Shown here: positions 48,046 to 62,048 of the stretch, in pieces
How the letters are laid out: each line of letters opens with the position of its first letter
Numbering within the stretch: the stretch's first letter is position 1
Translations under genes and position numbers: made by a program
Notes under the pieces: model-generated
Databases searched by the model: none
Told to the model about the DNA's origin: nothing
The model's input: the letters and a program-made list of their open reading frames with translations, nothing else
NCBI GenBank assembly: GCA_028023455.1
Contig: JAQFVV010013070.1
Location: 1 to 64,000, forward strand
Direction: 5' to 3'
DNA: 64,000 bases
DNA from: Epiperipatus broadwayi
Taxonomy: Eukaryota; Onychophora; Udeonychophora; Euonychophora; Peripatidae

Positions 48046-48412
48046 GTGTACACGTTTGGTTTGGTCTATATATATATATATTTGTTTAGTGCTCTTATTA
48101 TATTGTTGTTTTTATCGAGAAAGATCCTTGTAGACGTTTGGTTTGGTGCTATATATATATTGTGTTTAGTGCTGGAAATAGTTTTTATCAAGATAGATCC
48201 ATGTACACATATATATTTTGCTGTATATATCGATGTTTAGTGCTGTAAACAGTTGTTTTTATCCGTGTACACGTATATATTTTGCTGTATATATATATTG
48301 ATGTTTAGTGCTGTAAATAATTGTTTTTATCGAGATAGATTCGTGACACATATATATTTTGCTGTATAATTGATGTTTTCATCGAGAAAGATCGTGTACA
48401 CGTTATTTTGCC
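48046..48412. repeat. Degenerate minisatellite, unit about 65-82 bp, about five copies
   Basis: Units begin near 48046, 48128, 48201, 48265 and 48343, with a partial sixth at 48394. Each has GTGTACACG-like start, a TATATA segment often preceded by TTTTGCTG, GATGTTTAGTGCTG, TTGTTTTTATC and usually GAGATAGATCC. Units differ by indels, so the array is old. The 64-codon frame across it is not a gene. Confidence 0.88.
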
Positions 48413-51234
48413 ACATTAGAAACCGGATTGATACCAATGTGATTAGGCCATCCCCCTCCCCACCTATCTCCCACTTGCAGGTTTAGTACCCAAGACCTGT
48501 TTATAAATGTAATAGAAAAAGTAATATAATGAATCCCTTTTTAAATTCTCAACTGGCTTGCATCAAGTTAAAGGTTGGGCACCACTGTTCTATCATATAC
48601 TATTAATAACAAAAAATACCCTACATTCACTTACTAAATTTTAATTTTTATCATCAATAAACTTATCATTTATTTAACTTTAAGTTGTCATTTTTTAAAC
48701 TTTAGCTTTAAACATCTATTTACAAAACCTATTAATGCACTATTGATTATGGCCAGTTTTCCCAACCATATAATATTATCATTTCCCCCCCACTGAACCA
48801 TCTTCCTCAAATAGTAGCACAATTTCTTTCATCAAATATTCATAGTTGAACTTAATTAAACTTTTGGAAGATTATTAATAAAAATCAACATCACACAACT
48901 GAAATATATCTTGAATTTAAATTTTTTTAATAAAACTAACACAACAACTTATGAAGACCCATATAAAAGGGCACAATATATATATATATATATTCCTTTA
49001 ACAGGTATACCATTTGTAAAACATTATAAATGAATAGACACTAATTTCATTCATGATAATGTGATGGAAATTGAGCAACATTATATCTTTTGTGTAAATA
49101 ATTCATTGATCTCATAAAATTGTATGGCATATAAACATAATTTTTGTGTATATTTTCTATTGCTAGCATTTAGATTTTATCATTGAAAAATAGGTAATAT
49201 TCATTTTAAACAACAAAGAAATATTATGATAGCTTTTCTAAATGATATGAATTAATTTTATTCTTTCAACAAATTGTCACTTTTCACAACTTCTCAATAA
49301 ATCTGTCCAGTTAATGAATGGGCACTATTGTTTTCATAGATTATTATATTAATTTAATAATCATATCCTTTTAAAAATAAAAATAACAAATATTATGAAG
49401 GAACTTAGGTTCACTTTTATTAAAGCCAAACTACAAAAGTAAGAATGAGCATTTAAACTAGTTAGTCATATTTATAAATTTTTTAAATTGATATCAGAGA
49501 AACTACAGTAGTATTCCACATAACCTCTTTGTCAATTTCATCTAGTATCCCATAAATAAAAATCTTATTACACAATGGTAATAAGAAATAAAAATAAATA
49601 TTTTATAATTTATCACTCATATAATATACAACACTTATGTTAAAACACAGTTTTGCCTGTTTTAACAACACTTATGTCTTAAAATATCAAAAACATTCTT
49701 TCACTCTAACATAAACTAAACAATTTAGATAACAATCTTTTATACTGCAATTGAAACATACGTTTACACTTTCCAACACAATATTATGCAAAGAGATAAC
49801 TAACATACTTCAGACATTAAACATTTATATGTATTGTGAATGCAGTAACGAAAATATACATAATAAAGAAAAAAAATAATTTAATCAAGATTATAAAGTT
49901 TATTATTTTACACATTCATTTTTAAAATTAATAATGTCAGTTAATAAATTTTTATACTAGAATTAATAATAAACTTTTCTACATCCCATATTATTATTGT
50001 CATTGCATCATATTCCAATGCTCACCAGGTTAATATAATTACTATTAGAATTAAACCCAAAACATTTTTTTTACAATTGATATTATATCACATATATTAT
50101 CCATGCATGCTGTCTGTTATATTGTGAATAAAGGTATGAACCACAAAACGAATAAATTGATTGGTAAATGAAATAGATTGATATACATATTTAAATATTA
50201 ACTTTTTAAGCAAAAATAAAATCTACTTTTCTTTACTACTATGATTTGTTTTAAATAACTTTGAAATAAATAAATTATTCTACTTACTAAAATTATTTTG
50301 GAAAAGATAAAAGTAAATGTCTAATTTGCCTCCAGAGGAAAAATTACTTAAAATTGTCTTCTTTAAAATTATTATTAGAAAATACAACAAGCTAAAAAGA
50401 ATTAATCAATGCATTTTTCGAATGACAGAAGAATCTCCAGATTTTAAAAAACAAGATATTGTTAAAAGTAACATTAAATGCAAATTAAGATATAATAATT
50501 ATATTTTATTTTATATATATATAACTTAAACAAAAACTATTAAAAAAACTATTACAGGTTAACGAAAAAATTATTTAGCCTCAGGTATTGTCATACATTC
50601 TTGGAAACGTCCAAGGTTAAAAGTTATCTCTGTTTACATAGATATTATCTCATTTCTATTTTTAATTTAATACAAATATATAAATAGGTGACATGGTTTT
50701 GGACAACCATACAGTTCTCTTTAGACTATTAGGATGGTGCATAGGATGTAACTAAATAACTATTAAAGTCAGTTCAATTTAAATTATAGATTTAATGATT
50801 AGTTAATTGTTAGTATACTCATAATTGTTAATGTCTCTAAGTATTGCTGATTATAAGCAGTAATACCATGAGTACCATTATTGTTTATGATTATTACTGT
50901 AATTACTTTAAGATTTCTATATTTTGCATCACAAAAGATGACTGGTACTTCTTGATAATTGATATTGCTGTTACTATATTTATAAAATATATTATTTATA
51001 ATGGATTCAAATACTGATTTTACATTTTGCTCATTGATAATGTTAACTAGGACATTTAGGATGATAATGATGGTCATTACTTTTCATATATACCAATATT
51101 ACATACGATTATCATACACATATATCAAAACTTAATAAGACATTTTTATTTTTTAATAATATATTATTTCTTAATGGATAATAGAAAATAGTTACTTGCA
51201 TTTAAGTTTACATATACATGCATGTATCATAGTA
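48413..51234. other. AT-rich DNA, no supported gene
   Basis: It contains a short TA run (48975-48993). The 70-codon plus frame at 50317-50529 and the 92-codon minus frame at 50799-51077 are Lys/Asn/Ile-rich with no domain I recognise. I do not call them genes. Confidence 0.5.
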
Positions 51235-51646
51235 ATAAAGCATTATAAATACAATGCAGGATGAAGGTCTCTCCATGTTTAATCCATCTTCTCTGATCTT
51301 TACCTTCTCTTCTCCACATCACTCCTGCACACTTTCTTATTTTATCCATCCATCTCACATGTAGTCTTTTTCTGGGTCTTTTACAAACTATGGAATCCAG
51401 TTTAAAATTTCAATTGTCCACCTATTATCATCTCTTCTGGAAATATGTCCAATGTAACTCCACATCAACCTTTTAATTTTTTTCAATGAGGTCAGTAACA
51501 CTTGTTTGTTCTATTACCCATATATTGTGTTTTCAATCTTTTCTTGTTACTCCCAACATACATCTCTCCATATTTTTTAGAGTGGTCTAAAGTCTCTGTA
51601 TTGCTCTTCTATTAAGTATCCAAGTCTCAGATCCATAAGTATGAAC

Positions 51647-53099
51647 TCATAAAACACATTTGTTAAAAAACTTCCTTTTCAAACAAATAGGCATATTTCC
51701 TTTTAGTATCAAGTTATTTCTAGCAAAAGAACTCCAAACAATTTTAGTTCTATGATTAATTACCTCCATTATGTTTCCATCTGTATTAATAATCTGACCA
51801 AGGTATTTGTAACTGTTAACTTCTTCTAATTCATCATAATCAATCTTTATTTTCAAACTTTGAGAAAATTGATTAAACATTACTTTAGTCTTTTTAACAT
51901 TTATCTTTAGTCCTACTTTCCTACTTTTATGTGATAACTCCTGCAACATTCCCTGCAGCACTGAAGCATTATTTGCAAAAAAACAACAACATCATCTGTG
52001 AAATCTAAATGACTTAAATATTATCTATTTACTTTCACTCCTTTAGTTTCCATTTTAATCCACAAACTACTCCTTGCAGCACTGCTGTAAAACGTTTTGG
52101 AGATATGGAGTCACATTTTGTCTTACACATTTCTCAATGTTGACTTTCCCAGTATCACTATGTAATCTAATTGTTGCGGTTGCATTTTTATAAATATTCT
52201 TTAAAATATGACAATATCCTGGATCTATACCTTGATGATCCAATGCTTTAATCACTGAAGAAATGTTTATAAAATCAAATGCCTTTTCATAATCTACAAA
52301 TCCAAAAGATAATGACAACTCATATTCATTTGTCCTTTCTATAACTTCTATCAATATCTGGATATGATCTACTGTACTAAAACCACTTTTAAATTCAGCT
52401 TGTTCTCGTGGTTGGTGGAAATCCAATGTTCTCAATAGATGAGTTGTAATTATCTTGGTAAAATTTTTATATAAAACTGATAAAAGTCTGATAGGTCTGT
52501 AATTTCTAACATCTTCTTTATCACTTTTTTTAAATATTAATATTATTACTGCATTCTTCCAATCTTCCGGTACATCTTTATCATTTAGACATTTGGTATA
52601 TAATTTTGCTAAAATTGTTTCTATTTCTTCACCTGCTTCTTTTAATATATCAATTATAATTCCATCATTTCCTGGAGCCTTTCCTTTCTTCATACATTTA
52701 ATTGCATGTCTCACTTCTTCATTTAAAATTCTGTGCATTTCGGAAGATGTAATAGATATAGGCGATACTTCTTTATTACTAAATAATTCTTAATAAAAAC
52801 TTCTACCCATTTCATGATGTCATCTCTTTTTTAGTAATAATTCCATCTTTTTTTATTGCAGATATAAATGTCCTACCAATACCAAAATGTTGTTTTACAT
52901 TTTTAATACTTTTATTTTCTTCTACAGCTTTCCTTGCTAGTTCACAGTTATACGTTCTTATATCATTTTCAACTCTTTTCCACACCATTTTACAAAATTC
53001 GAGATATTCAATTCTTTTTAATGCATCATTTTTGTATCTGTTCATATTCCTTCTTTTCTTCATAAATTCTCTAGTCTCAGTAGAAATTTTATTGATCAA
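51647..53099 (-). pseudogene. RTE-like copy 2: linker, reverse transcriptase and thumb remnants
   Basis: Open pieces on the minus strand: 52812-53099 (linker, ENDIRTYNCELARKAVEE), 52067-52738 (RT: KGKAPGNDGI, RNYRPIRLLS, FVDYEKAFDF, then a damaged motif B, VRQNVTP) and 51647-51961 (VGLKINVKKTKVMF, YKYLGQIINTDGNI). Motif C reads FTDD near 52005-51990, followed by a seven-T run that breaks the frame at the same place as in copy 1. Downstream of 51647 the C-terminal domain is present but riddled with stops. Confidence 0.87.
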
Positions 53100-53340
53100 T
53101 TGCTGCTTTTTTCTACCAGCTATTTTTGTTACAGTTTTTAAAGTGTATCAGTTATTTTCAAATTAATTTCATTCAAATCTGAATCATGTTCCAAATCAAC
53201 TAGTATTTGAAACAGATTTACAAGTTCTAATTTAAATACATTAAAATGTTTCTAAAGATTAGAAATATCAACTATAAATATTGTTTTTCTTAATAATTTT
53301 TGTCTCTCTAGTTTTACATTAACATGTATTTTACACCTTA

Positions 53341-54080
53341 CTAATCGATGATCACTTCCTTGTTAAATTTATTAAGAACATTACAATCTTGAAATATGTA
53401 TTTCCTGTTAGTCAAAATATAATCCAATTCTGCTGTACCTTCATTTGGATGCTTCCATGTCCATTTCCTTTTAACATTTTTCTCAAAAAAAGAATTCATA
53501 ATATAAAGTTTATCTTTTTTTGCAAACTCCACAAGTCTATGTCTTCTTTCATTTCTATTACAATAACCAAAATTACCTAGAGCACTTTCATCTTTAATTT
53601 TTTTTACCAATTCTTGCCTTAAAGTCTCCCATAACAATTTTAAAATGTTGTTTACTCTGATCAAAAGCCTTTTGTACATCCATATAAAAATCAACCACTT
53701 CATCACTATGAAAACTTGTTGGGGCATAAACCTGAATTATCTGCATTTGGTATCTGCTATTAAGTTGTATAACTAATCTTGCCACTCTGTCTGATACACC
53801 ATCAATCTCCACAATATTGTTCTTCCAATTTTTATTTATAATGAATCCTACTCCACTTGTATTTCCAATATTTGTGCCTTTATAACAAAATATATGTCCA
53901 CTTTTTAAATCAAAGGACTCTTCACCTTATCTTCTATCTTCACAAAGTCCAATAATGTCCCACTTAATATAAGACAGTTCTTCTTCTAATTCTTGCAATA
54001 TTTTTTCACTCAAAAGTGATATGCAGTTGTAAGTTCCTAAATAAAAGTCATCATCAAATGGCAACTGGGTCCACAATCAG
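53341..54080 (-). pseudogene. RTE-like copy 2: endonuclease domain remnants
   Basis: The pieces 53594-53812 and 53341-53727 read IIQVYAPTS and VMGDFKARIG. The catalytic Asn of GDFN is changed to Lys, then a frameshift, then RNERRHRLVEFAKK, NSFFEKNVKRKWTWKHP and ELDYILTN. The SDH motif is lost to a one-base deletion (the frame reads KEVIID). The seven-base A run at 53484-53490 (T7 on the coding strand) keeps the frame that copy 1 loses. Confidence 0.85.
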
Positions 54081-54509
54081 GGATTCTTAGCACTCTTCCT
54101 CTTCAGCCATCAACTGATGCATTGGTTGATGAGTTTACAGCCTCCTGAAAATAAGGGCCATGCTTTATTTTTCGTCTGTCATAATTGTATATAAGTATTG
54201 GAAAAATATTTATCATTTACACAAACATTCATTCTGCTTTATCAGGTACTGAGAAGAAAGACCATGGTGTTTCTTGATCTTAAACCCAGAGGTAAAAAGC
54301 CAATAAACTCTCCACGCTGGCTAGTATGTGTTGGTTATGCAGCCTATCCGTGTTCTTATACTATATGAATAATTACATAGTAATAACAGCTGCAACGACA
54401 AGAACGTATAGAGTGGACATTAGGAATTTGCCCTGCTCGGTTCCTTTTAAGGTCTCCAAGAGGAATCAAAAAGTCTCCTTTCAGTTAATAGAAACCTCCT
54501 TTATGCAGC

Positions 54510-55479
54510 TCATGCTATATATATATATATATATTATTATTATTATTAAAAAATAACAAGTTATAATTATTATATGTAAAACTATTTTTATTAATATTTT
54601 TTATATACGAAATTTTTCAAATTATTACTGTAATAAACAAAATTTACAATATTAGTATTCAAGCAAGTTTTAGAACTATGAATTTATTAAAATGTATAAA
54701 AAATACTGCTTCTATTAAAATAAAAAACTTGCTGAAACAAATATTAAAAATTTATAAATTATTATATGAGTACACATTTTATAAATATAAAACTTCTTTT
54801 TCAAATTTTATAATATTAACCATAAAAAACTGGATGAAGACATTCTATTTAAAAATGCTAATTTATAAGAAGTGTTCTTAATCAATCAGCTGTCATTAAA
54901 AATCTTGTACAATATATCTTAACAATAATATACAATTTGTGTAAAATATAAATTGAATCCTTATAAAATATATTGAATTTACTGAATATTATTGATACAC
55001 AGGCAATTAATCTATTAAAATAGTAAATGTAACTTTGATATCCTTATCACTATTTCAATAATAGTAATTATTGATAAAGTACATGATGTAATAAACTCAG
55101 TAAATTTCTATGCATATATTATATCCTCAGCCACTATCTCATCAATTAAACATTTTATCTTTCAAAATTTCTAGCAAACTACAATAAACTGTTTTACTGT
55201 TTATTCTTAGTGCTTAATTATTTTTGCAGACATAGTTTATTTTTTCCATTGTTCCATTAAATAAAAGTAATTTTCTTAGCCCCAGTTATTTTGTATTTAT
55301 ATCGCACATTTTTCTTATAAAGATATAAAAAATAATAAAATCTTTACTTCTTTTACTTTTTTTAACTTTAAATTTTTTCATTCTCAATATAATTAATCTT
55401 AATTATCATCCATCATTCTATGGTTCATATTCACTTTTCTTTTTGGTATATAATGCTTCTGGGTTGCACCAAGTTAATA
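54510..55479. other. (TA)n/(ATT)n run and AT-rich DNA, no gene
   Basis: A TA run with ATT units (about 54515-54548) abuts the 5' end of RTE copy 2. The rest is AT-rich. The 67-codon frame at 54678 is Lys/Ile/Leu-rich and unsupported. Confidence 0.5.
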
Positions 55480-56744
<1,265 letters not shown>

Positions 56745-56850
56745 TTATTTATTTATTTATTTATTCATTATGAAGCAAACAATAAATGTATAATACAGTG
56801 AGATAAATTCCATACAAGAAAAATCTTGTGTGAGGAATTTAAATGTAACA

Positions 56851-57552
56851 ACTAAAAACACTAATAAAATACAAAAAAAAAAAAGTATAAATATAACATA
56901 AAATATTAAAATCACACAGATATTGCATTTGGCAATTCAATCACAGTAGTAAATAATTACACCATAACATATAATATAAACAAAAAAATAAAATAAAATA
57001 AAACTAATGCTTAGCATAATATAACCAGTGCCATAAATGCTTTTTAAAAATCAAATAAGATAGTGTTCATTAAATTCACAGAATCTCTTATAAATAAATA
57101 TTAAATAATTTAGGACCATTATAACTAAATTGCTTCCTACTGGATGTTTTAAGAAAATTAAGTAAAGCTAACTGATATTTAGTAGATAAACGAGTATTTA
57201 CTAAAAAACACTAATAAAATACAAAAAAAAAAAGGATAAATATAACATAAAACATTAAAATTATACAGATATTACTTTTGGAAATTCAATAACAGTAGTA
57301 AATAATTACATAAGATACAGTATAAACAAAAATAAAATAAACAAAATAAAACTAATGCTTAGCATAATATAACCAGTGCCAAAAATGCTTTTTAAAAGCA
57401 TTAAAAAAAATTGGGCTCATTAAATTCACAGAACAATCTCTTATAAACATATTAAATAATTTAGGACCATTATAACTAAATTGCTTCCTACTAGATGTTT
57501 TAAGAAAATTAGGTAAAGTTAGCTGATATTTAGTAGATAAACGAGTATTTAC
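56851..57552 (-). repeat. Tandem 350 bp duplication of the CR1/Jockey-like 3' end
   Basis: Units 56851-57200 and 57201-57552 are head to tail. Each has the 3' UTR block with AAACACTAATAAAATAC, the ORF stop region CTAATGCTTAGCATAATAT and the last about 65 codons. The distal unit (56851-57200) has lost the frame; the proximal one supplies the real C-terminus. Confidence 0.9.
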
Positions 57553-59106
57553 AACAGAAGATTTAGTATCCAAATAAAGTTTCCTACAATAAATATCAAG
57601 AATTACTCTATATTTATACAAATGGAAAACATCTAGTATATTAAAAGTGACATAAATATCTTTAACAGATGTGGCACGTGATCTACCAAAAATGATATGC
57701 ATTGTATAATTCTGTAAAACAGACAATGTAGTCATTGCAAAAGTAGAACAGTTCCCCCAAACTGATATATTATAACATAATAAGCTTTGATAAGAAGAAA
57801 TATATAAAGTAATCAAAGCTGACCGAGGAAAAAATTTAGATAAGTAGAAAAACATATAATTTAATTTACGTAAATGAGAACAAAGGAAGTCAATATGGTT
57901 TGACCAAGATAGTCTGGAGTCAATAAAAATACCTAGATAGCAAATATTATCAACAAAAGAAATGTTAGAACAAGTACAAGTGCTATTACAATGCCAAAAA
58001 TACTTATTACAAATAGTAATGTTAAGCGAATGAATATTTGACCTATAAGAAAAATTAATAGCTTTTGTTTTACTCAGATTAATTGATAAATTATTAAATG
58101 CTAACCATTTACTAATTAGGATTAAATCATCATTAATTATTTTTTCAACAAAATTATATGAAACTGCAGCATAAGATAAAGCAATATCATCTGCAAAACC
58201 ATAAATCTTAGATTCTAAAAGTAAAGAAAATAAATCATTTATATAAATTATAAATAAAATGGGACCCAAAACTGAACCTTGTGGTACACCATGGTTAACT
58301 GTTATAAAAGAGCTTACAACACTAGAAATATTTGTTGCTTGTTTTCTATCCTTTAAGTAACTCGCAAACCATGAAATAAATCCACCACGAAAAACATATG
58401 AATATAAACGCTTAAGTAAAATTTTGTGAGATACAGAGTCAAATGTCTTAGACAAGTCTAAATAAATAGCAACAGTTTTAAAATCCTTATCTAGTGAAGT
58501 TGTCAAATTGTTTACATGACTATAGAAAGTGTCCAAGGTACTTCTATCAGAAATAAATCCATATTGATGTTCAGATAAAATATTATTTTTATATAAAAAT
58601 GACATCATTTTCTCTTTAACCACCATCTCTAACAATTTGGATATTACAGATATAATAGATATTGGTCTATAATTGTCAAGCTGTACAGGATCACCCTTTT
58701 TAAAAACAAAACCAACCTTCAAACAAGTAGGAAACAAACCAACATTTAAGGAAAGATTAAACAAATAAACAAGAACAGGTATGAAAGCTGACTTATTTTC
58801 CTTAAGAATCTTTGGTGTTAACTTATCTAGACCAGCTGAATGAACATTCTTTAAGAGATCAATTTTACCAGACAAATCCAAATCAGTAACATATGTACAC
58901 AAAAAAAAATTTACACAAGAATCAGCAAAAGTCAATTCTTGTACTGGTGTTCTATCTATTGACAGATCTGAAAAAAAATTATTAAACAAGTCAGCAACAC
59001 ATTTTTCATTATTTTCTACTTCAATCAAATTATCATTGTGTTTTATAAATTTAAGTTGACTTGACAAAGGTTTCTTTACAAGAGAATTTATCAACTTCCA
59101 TTTCAA
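57352..59106 (-). CDS. Reverse transcriptase of a CR1/Jockey-like element (N-terminally truncated)
   Basis: A 584-codon open frame, the longest in the window. In order: a short N-terminal stretch, LDKLTPKILKE (motif 0/1), FKKGDPVQLDNYRPISIIS (motif 2), EHQYGFISDRSTLD, VAIYLDLSKTFDSVSHKILL (motif A Asp; the usual Ala replaced by Thr), HGVPQGSVLGPILFIIYIND (motif B), YGFADDIALSY (motif C, catalytic Asp pair), LAFNNLSINLSKTKAINFS (motif D), then a C-terminal region with RKQFSYNGPKLFN as in CR1/Jockey-type proteins. All catalytic Asp residues are kept and there is no stop or frameshift, so insertion is recent. No ATG opens the frame (59106 is TTG; the first ATG lies within the RT), consistent with 5' truncation. 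Jockey, CR1 and L2 clades cannot be separated by eye. Confidence 0.9.
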   Translation of the reverse strand: MKWKLINSLVKKPLSSQLKFIKHNDNLIEVENNEKCVADLFNNFFSDLSIDRTPVQELTFADSCVNFFLCTYVTDLDLSGKIDLLKNVHSAGLDKLTPKILKENKSAFIPVLVYLFNLSLNVGLFPTCLKVGFVFKKGDPVQLDNYRPISIISVISKLLEMVVKEKMMSFLYKNNILSEHQYGFISDRSTLDTFYSHVNNLTTSLDKDFKTVAIYLDLSKTFDSVSHKILLKRLYSYVFRGGFISWFASYLKDRKQATNISSVVSSFITVNHGVPQGSVLGPILFIIYINDLFSLLLESKIYGFADDIALSYAAVSYNFVEKIINDDLILISKWLAFNNLSINLSKTKAINFSYRSNIHSLNITICNKYFWHCNSTCTCSNISFVDNICYLGIFIDSRLSWSNHIDFLCSHLRKLNYMFFYLSKFFPRSALITLYISSYQSLLCYNISVWGNCSTFAMTTLSVLQNYTMHIIFGRSRATSVKDIYVTFNILDVFHLYKYRVILDIYCRKLYLDTKSSVVNTRLSTKYQLTLPNFLKTSSRKQFSYNGPKLFNMFIRDCSVNLMSPIFFNAFKKHFWHWLYYAKH

Positions 59107-59268
59107 AGAAATATTTTTATAATAATAATAATTGCAGTCAGGGGTTTGAACTCAACTTAAAATTAATAAGTTAAAACACTGGATCAAGGATATACAAACA
59201 CACTTCCTTGGTATACTTGAGACAAAAATTATGCTGGATCACAAACCAACCCAGCCAAGCATTTAAAT

Positions 59269-59800
59269 ATGGAAGGTTTCTGTGCATGCTCGAGAGACTC
59301 TTCCTTTCCTCCAGCTGGCACCAGACTCATAATTTCTAGAAATTGTCCATTCACAACTTTCAAAATAATTCATATTGACATGAACTTATTAATTACAACC
59401 TTCAACCAAAAAAGCATATCAATAAATCTGGTTTTTGTATATATGCCTTTACAGGATAAAAATAGATATCATAATTGCAAACCTTAATTCTAGGTTAACT
59501 ACAACTTCAAACTCAACCATGTTATTTAGAAATTTTAATTTAAAATATCAGGAATTTACACAATGTTGGCTTCATAGAATAAACATAACATTAATGAGTG
59601 GCCAAGGTTTTTTGCCAGATGATGCCATCTATTTCCACAATACTCACTTCTCTTCACTTATTGATCTGTCCTTTTATTCTCCAATGCTTCATCACCTTAT
59701 AGAAATAAAAGTAACTCCCTCAACTTTTTTTGATCACTCAGCTCAAATAATCACAATTGATTTCACTCAAATTCAAATATCACCTTTACCACTTACATGA
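59269..59800 (+). pseudogene. Apurinic-type endonuclease remnant of the TAA-tailed element
   Basis: Two overlapping frames: 59269-59487, with SINLVFVYMPLQDKNRY (the VYMP segment corresponds to the catalytic Tyr region), and 59435-59800, with HFSSLIDLSFYSPMLHHLIE and FFDHSAQIITIDF (position of the final S-D-H motif). The GDFN motif is lost in the poorly preserved middle (RNFNLKYQE). Identification rests on the order of these motifs upstream of an RT. Confidence 0.6.
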
Positions 59801-60109
59801 ACAATATGAGTTTTACTCCCAGAAACAACCTCTAAATTTCTGTTCTCTGAGACTTACATAATGCTAAACAAAAATCAAAAATCTGACTTTGAACCCAGTT
59901 CAGAAATATTTTGCATTTATGATCATGCTGTCCTTTAACATCAACCATATAACAAGAAATCAACACCCACCATCAAAACTTTTGTCTCTGGCAGACAAGT
60001 TTCACCAGAGAATAATCATGATTAACCCATCACACTGCCTCAGCAGGATATATTCAAGCCTACACATGCATACAATAAAGCATGTGATGAACTCAAAAGC
60101 TATCTGAAA

Positions 60110-61104
60110 ATGAAGAAAAGCAAGATATGCCTAACCAGGCCACCCACTTGGAAAAAAGATTATATAAGATGGGTGCTGGGGAACCAACCAGACCTAAAAG
60201 TGCCAATGGCACTATATACAAATAATGGAACATATGCAAGACACAATATGATTATGCCAATTTTTGAATATTTTATGCAGAAATTACAAGAAAAACAACC
60301 ATATAAAATACCATATAATATGTTTGGCCAATCAGAGACAAAAACCCCATTCACAAAAGATCTATTTACAACAAAACTGAATAGCATTCAAAATGCTTGC
60401 CACCCAGGTAGTCCTGGATTCCCATTGTTTGTATTAAGGCACCTAAGTAAATTCACAACAGAATATTTGTGTCAGTTAGCAAACTATCTAGCACAACAAA
60501 TTAAGCCCATAGAGGGTCTTTATCCAATAGCCATAGTACCCTATAATAAAAAGAAAGCAATTATCCCATCCATTTCAGACCTCAGGCCAATATCTATGGG
60601 GTGTTTGCTGATCAAAATTATTTGAGAAAATTATTAAATATGAAATTGAACTATATATAATGCCACTTATCTCCAAAGCACAATATGCAAAGAATAACTC
60701 TTCAACAACAGAAGCAGCCTTATTCTTCAAAGCAATTCTAGCCACAGTAAAACAGTGGAAAAATATGGACCCATCATTGTGCAGCTTGACATAGAAGCTG
60801 CTTTTGACTCAGTCAATATATATATACACTTTTGAAAATGCTAAAAGACACAGAAATTCCTAGATCACACCAATATATAATTGCATACCTGCTTCTGAAC
60901 AGAGATCCATATAACTTTAAATGGAAGAAACTCACCATCTTTCACACCCACCAAAACTATATCCCAAAGAGCCCTCTGAGTTAATTATTGTTTATATTTT
61001 ACATCAATCCCTTTATTAAAAGCATACAAAATACATTTATTGGGATCAAGATACCAGACACAACACAGCACATGACATGCATTGCATATATAGATGATGT
61101 TACC
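60110..61104 (+). pseudogene. Reverse transcriptase remnant of the TAA-tailed element
   Basis: The open part 60110-60625 (171 codons) reads PGSPGFPLFVLR (where most non-LTR RTs have PGPDG), then YPIAIVPYNKK and ISDLRPISMGCLLIKI (motif 2). In shifted frames follow LDIEAAFDSVN (motif A, 60784-60816), a motif B-like IPKSPLS-stop-LLFIFYINP (about 60970-61015) and AYIDDVTILL (motif C as YIDD, 61084 onward). Order and spacing are right for an RT. It is not functional. Confidence 0.75.
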
Positions 61105-61282
61105 ATATTACTAACATCAAAAATAAAATACTGCAACTCCAAGAAATATTAAAAGATTAGTCACAGAAATATGAATTAAAGTTTAATCTGGCAAAACCAC
61201 AGACTGGTCACTATACACTGGTAAACTATGTACATCAATTTACAAATCAAACCCAAACTCATTCCTTGGGTTCCCATTTCAC

Positions 61283-62048
61283 ATGGAAATTATGGGAATG
61301 AGATGTCACATACAAAATAAACTTAAAGAAGAATCCACAAAAATTATAAACTACTTGTCCAAGGCATACCTTTCACTGTATTCCAAAGTACAGTTAATTA
61401 ACCAGCTTATCACAAACAAAATAACATACTATGTACCGGTTATTTCATTCTTGAAGGTGTTTATTTCAAAAATTAAAACCATATATAATAAACTACTTTG
61501 GTCCACAAACACAGTTGCAACTCCACAAAAAAAAACTTAGCCAACCCCTAATAAAGAATGGACTTGGCTTGCACAACATTAACATTTTTCATCTACAAAA
61601 AATAAAGAATTCAATAATTACAATCCTTGCCAAATACCCAAAAATTATCCACTTGCTAGAAGTTACTCCAACAGACAGACCACCTTCAAAAGGTTCTTTT
61701 TTCACTAACATTATATACCAATGAAAAACCACAGACAAGATTTCAGAACAGTATTTGCATAAGTATTCATACTGGGATATTTATGATTTAATGAACAGAG
61801 AAACAGATACTAATGTTATACAACCTATGCTAGAAATTAACAACAAGAGACTACTCAAGGAATATAAAAAATGGGCTCTAGAGCCCAAATACTTTGATTT
61901 TATCATTAAAATGAATCTTATTGCCTTGCCAACAACCCACTTTCTTTATCATAAAAGAATGTACAGATCTATTGACCATTTTCTGTGGACTCTGCCACCA
62001 AGAAGAAGAGATGCTGGAACAAATTATTTATCAATGTATAGTACTTAA
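61283..62048 (+). pseudogene. C-terminal region of the TAA-tailed element
   Basis: Frames at 61283-61540, 61515-61724 and 61755-62048 are successive pieces: IINYLSKAYLSLYSKVQLIN and ITYYVPVISF (thumb-like), LSQPLIKNGLGLHNI (a block common after the RT in L1-type ORF2 proteins), and LPTTHFLYHKRMYRS. No zinc knuckle is visible. Placed by position after the RT. Confidence 0.6.

Larger units (their letters stand above)
51235..54509 (-). mobile_element. RTE-like non-LTR retrotransposon, copy 2 (decayed)
   Basis: Near full-length relative of copy 1 on the opposite strand. Its 5' end, GCTGCATAAAGGAGG at 54509 downward, matches copy 1's 5' end, and the 3' end is near 51235 after ATCCTGCA. Domain order is the same. 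It has several frameshifts and stops, and loses catalytic residues, so it is inactive. Its value is as a reference: it shows the unshifted reading at two of the three places where copy 1 is broken. The 3' tail is not a clean microsatellite, and no target duplication is obvious. Confidence 0.9.

Noticed and set aside
50317-50529. 70-codon plus-strand frame, possible small gene
   Set aside because: Lys/Asn/Ile-rich, no domain, no promoter or splice context that I can defend.
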